A stretch of DNA of 64,000 nt from Okapia johnstoni (lineage: Eukaryota > Chordata > Mammalia > Artiodactyla > Giraffidae). Positions within the stretch are counted from its first letter, which is position 1. Every line of letters begins with the position of its first letter. The stretch covers positions 75,101,001-75,165,000 of the forward strand of contig CM044312.1 of NCBI GenBank assembly GCA_024291935.2, given 5' to 3'. Positions 60,575 to 64,000 of the stretch are shown one piece after another. Below the pieces are notes generated by a model. The model did no database searches and was not told where the DNA came from. It saw only the letters and a list, made by a program, of their open reading frames with translations. A program made the translations under genes and the position numbers.

Positions 60575-62016
60575 CTAAGACATACATAAGATATGGTGAA
60601 AAAGCAATGTTAAAGACACTTAAAGGGCAATATACATAATTATCTCTTTTTTCAAACTACAGTGATTCAACCAATGAAAACAGAAGATTCTCAAATGATG
60701 ACAATTTTAAGCATTTAATACTATATAATGATACTATTGTTTTCTGAGTTTATTGTAGTCTTCATATTTACAACCAGTTTCTCTTGCAAACTGATTTGTT
60801 GGGTTTAGAAAATCAATAAGCATATGTTAACACATAAGGATATCTATTACTATGGTAATGCATAGAGAATGTATATGGAAAATTGACCTCTGCTGATTTT
60901 GTTTTTGGACAGCCTAGAAATAGAGAGGCATTTTTAATTTTCAGCCATCAAGCTTAAAGAGAAAAGACAAAGATCCTTCTACTCTGCATCTCTATCACTT
61001 TACCAGGAATGCATATTTATGTTATGTTGATATCATTGTGGAATTTTGCTTCTGCTGAGCATATTTGCCAGAAGTTTTAGGATACACCTGATGTTGAGAC
61101 TAACTCTGCATAAATAAATAAAATCTTTGCTCATTTTAATTTTTTCTGAAGCCTTCTTTGTATGCAAAGGCATTATTTCTCATTTAATTCAGACACTCCT
61201 TCAATTAGAAGAAACAACATTCAATGCCTTTGTTACAAGTCTGTGATTTCAATTCTAATTACTGAGACTGAACATGAGAATACTATAGACTGTGTTATAG
61301 CTGTTTCCATCTGACAAAATGACATTTCTGAAATAAAGGAAATTAGCAAACACAAACTTCTGCTGTATATTTTGTAGAATTTGGCTTTCAAAAGAGATTT
61401 GTGAAATAATGAAAGGCAGAAATAGTAAAAGCTTTATAAAACTATATTAACAGGATTTTAATAGTATGAAATCTTGTATCCATCACTTCAGGAGAAGTTT
61501 TGAATAGAATTAGATAAAACAAGGTTTAGTAAAGAGACATTTAATACTACCTATTTCAGAATGTGTTTAGGTAGTGTTTGGGGTTACTCAGATAAAACAT
61601 TAACTAGAGTTTACAATTAAAAGGATGTACCTTTCGTGAAGAAAAATTCCCTGGAATATTCATGTTATTTTAATGTGCCTCTGAAAATTCATCTTTAAAA
61701 TTGCTATAATTCTGGATTTTAAAAGAAAAATGCACTGAAAAATGCAAACAATGCCAGCCTTTAGGTTTTATTCTCTTTAGGAAAGAATAAGCTTAATCAG
61801 GCCTCTGATGAACAAAATTCTCCCCAGACAAAAGCAGAATCCTTTCAAGTCCAAAAATCTTACATGAATTCTGCAAAGTAAAACTAAAATATCATTTGCA
61901 TGATTATAAAAATATCATGGTCCATATAATCAATCTAGATAATTCATCCTATTAATAACAATAGTTTTGTAAACCATTGTGAATCTTGCATACGTTCATG
62001 ACAAAAGAGTGTGCAT

Positions 62017-62155
62017 TTTCCTTTTTCCTTCCTTACTCTCCCCTCTTCTGTCTCACTCTCTTTTACTTTCTCTCCTGGACTCTTTACTTTCCCTGCTTTC
62101 ATCTTTTCTCCTTCTTTTACTTTCCTTCATCCTCTCCTTCCTTTCTCTTCTATCT
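62017..62155. repeat. Polypyrimidine tract
   Basis: About 140 bp of C/T-rich sequence with a few A and G. Open frames across it (61979-62191 and 62011-62403) are low-complexity artefacts. Confidence 0.85.
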
Positions 62156-62287
62156 GCATTAAAGATCTTAATTTTAAACGATGTGCACTGAAAATTTTAA
62201 AACTATCAGATATAACTCAGATTTGCTTTGTTACTATAGATAATTCATTAACATTACATACATTATGGTGCAATCTCAAAATCAATA

Positions 62288-63045
62288 GAATGATCTTGGT
62301 TTGTTTCCAAGGCAAACCATTCAGCATTTCAGTAATCCAAGTCTATGCCCCAACCACTAATGCTGAAGAAGCTGAACTAAATGGTTCTATGAAGACCAAT
62401 TAGAACTTCTAGAACTAACACCCAAAAAAGATGCCTTTTCATCATAGGGGATTGGAATGCAAAAGCAGGAAGTTGAGAGATACCTGGAGTAACAGGCAAG
62501 TTTGGCCTTGGAGTACAAAAATGAAGCAGGGCAAAGGCTAACAGAGTTTTGCCAAGAGAATACACTGGTCATAGCAAACACCCTCTTCCAATAACACAAG
62601 AGATGACTCTACACATGGGCATCACCAGATGGTCAATACCGAAATCAGACTGATTATATTCTTTGCAGCCAAAGATGGAGAAGTTCTACACAGTCAGCAA
62701 AAATAAGACCTGGAGCTGACTGTGGCTCAGGTCATGAGCCGCTTATTGAAAAATTCAGGCTAAAATTGAGGAAACTAGGGAAAGCCATTTGACCATTCAG
62801 GTATGACCTAAATCAAACCCCTTATGATCATACAGTGGAGGTGACAAAGAGATTCAAAGGATTAGATCTGATAGACAGAGTGCCTGAAGAACTATGGAAG
62901 GAGGTTCATAACACAGTACAGGAGGTGGTGAACAAATCCATCCCCCAAAAAAGGAACGCAAGAAGGCAAAGAGGTTGTCTGAAGAGGCCTTAGCTGAGAA
63001 ATGAGAAGTGACAGGCAAAGGAGAAAGGGAAAGATGTACCAACTT
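62288..63045 (+). mobile_element. BovB endonuclease-region fragment lacking its 3' end
   Basis: The plus strand gives QGKPFSISVIQVYAPTTNAEEAE near 62310-62380, the APE-type endonuclease strand with QVYAPT. GDWNAKAG text follows near 62450, then GRHHQMVNTEIRL-type text near 62620-62660 in another frame. It stops near 63045 well before the RT. Both ends are missing and it is multiply frameshifted. Confidence 0.85.
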
Positions 63046-63129
63046 ACAAGTATTTCAAAAGAAATTATGTACATGAACTGGCCCTTTATATTTATGAAAT
63101 AGCAACTCCTGTGTTAACATATCTTTTAT

Positions 63130-63560
63130 TTATACAGACATTCATCCTTTCCCTTATTTAAATACTTTGTATGCTAGATGTACCAGACAGTATCAAGCCC
63201 TGTGTTAGGCACAGAATAGACACCATGGTGGATGCAACAGGGAGCGCTTGCTCTCTAAAAGTTCACAGACCAAGACACAATGCATGGAGTGCTGCTGTAG
63301 CACAAAGTAGGAACATTTGTGGGGAGATGGTGGTGGTAATGTCACAGAAGGCTTTTTGCAAGATGAGCCGTGCACATGAGCCCTGAGTGATGAATCACAT
63401 TAAGTCAAGAGAAAAGAGGAGGAATAATGTTCAGGAAGAGGAAACAAGACATTCAAAAGCCCAGAATAAAGACACAGTGAGTCTTTCAAAGTAGCCCAGT
63501 GTACCTCAGTATAGCGGTCACGTGGGAAGTGCACAAGGCTCGGGCATTAGTACAGAATGA
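63130..63560 (-). repeat. L2-like LINE stretch, antisense on plus
   Basis: The text ...GACACCATGGTGGATGCAACAGG, GAGCCCTGAGTGATGAATCAC and GGAAGAGGAAACAAGACATTC resembles the reverse complement of L2. Tentative. Confidence 0.4.
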
Positions 63561-63569
63561 ATGCATTTT

Positions 63570-63715
63570 GTACTAGTAGAGAAATTTTGACCTTTGCAAT
63601 GATGCTGTGAATGGTATTAGTTCTATTTATTGATGAAGTGACTGAGGAAAAAAAGAAAGAGGTCAGGTGATCTCTTCAATTCACAAAGCAGAGTTGAATT
63701 TCTCCTGAATAGTGC
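63570..63715 (+). repeat. MIR SINE fragment
   Basis: TGATGAAGTGACTGAGGAAA and TTCACAAAGCAGAGTTGAATTTC match the MIR core and tail. Confidence 0.5.
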
Positions 63716-64000
63716 GGAGGTTAAACATATAAAAGGAAATACAGAGATTTGCAGATTTGGCTTTATAATTCATATGATTTTGAGTCTAAAGTCAGATATA
63801 TTCTGCTCTCTCTAATGTATGTTTTATGTTAAATAATTTTTAAAGCAGATACATTAGTGTTTATATATTTTATCTAACATACAAGCAAAAAAAAAAACCT
63901 ATGCAATACTCAAAACTGAAAAATATATAGAATTATAAACTAATAAACGGTCATATAACCATCACACAAAGAAAGAAAGGGAGCATTCATAATTTCTCTT

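Larger units (their letters stand above)
60575..64000. other. PCLO intron upstream of exon 60484-60574
   Basis: It contains a pyrimidine-rich tract, a BovB endonuclease fragment, an L2-like stretch and a MIR. The stretch 60575-61990 is A/T-rich without recognised content. Confidence 0.55.

Overview
The window is mammalian nuclear DNA from a ruminant, almost certainly a bovid. It carries BovB (RTE) LINEs, Bov-tA and Bov-A2 SINEs, CHR-type SINEs and ruminant-type mariner MITEs, on a background of old MIR, L2, L1M and hAT relics. The sequence is A/T-rich and nearly all intron. Cattle, sheep and goat cannot be told apart by eye.

The only protein-coding gene I can support is PCLO (Piccolo, a presynaptic active-zone scaffold). 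It lies on the minus strand, so 5' to 3' runs from high to low coordinates. Nine coding pieces were found by reading splice junctions directly: 60484-60574, 49151-49276, 22759-22867, 22158-22225, 20750-20964, 12113-12237, 9281-9307, 1463-1508 and 528-599. The first four build the region just before the PDZ domain, the PDZ domain itself and its C-terminal side. The fifth is a Ser/Pro-rich linker. The remaining four encode most of the C2A Ca2+-sensing domain, including a 27-nt cassette exon for the known nine-residue C2A splice insert. Reading phases match at every junction except around 1463-1508, where the frame runs into a stop after ...KSLN. About 16 expected residues of C2A were not found there. 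A short linker/C2A-start exon expected between 20750 and 12237 was also not located. The gene continues beyond both window edges.

The introns are a layered repeat record. They hold a nearly full-length mariner (2203-3503), five BovB pieces (29786-30900, 41757-43518, 48137-48345, 56847-58700, 62288-63045), at least twelve tRNA/BovA SINEs (four with clear target-site duplications), several ruminant L1 3' ends, L2/MIR/hAT relics, and microsatellites. The neatest structure is a 5' fragment of U2 snRNA retroposed at 49958-50273 with its own 22-bp target duplication and later split by a Bov-A2 SINE. Apart from the PCLO exons, the open reading frames here are BovB or mariner remnants, SINE translations or A/T-rich noise. 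I saw no CRISPR array, operon, phage or other bacterial-type system.
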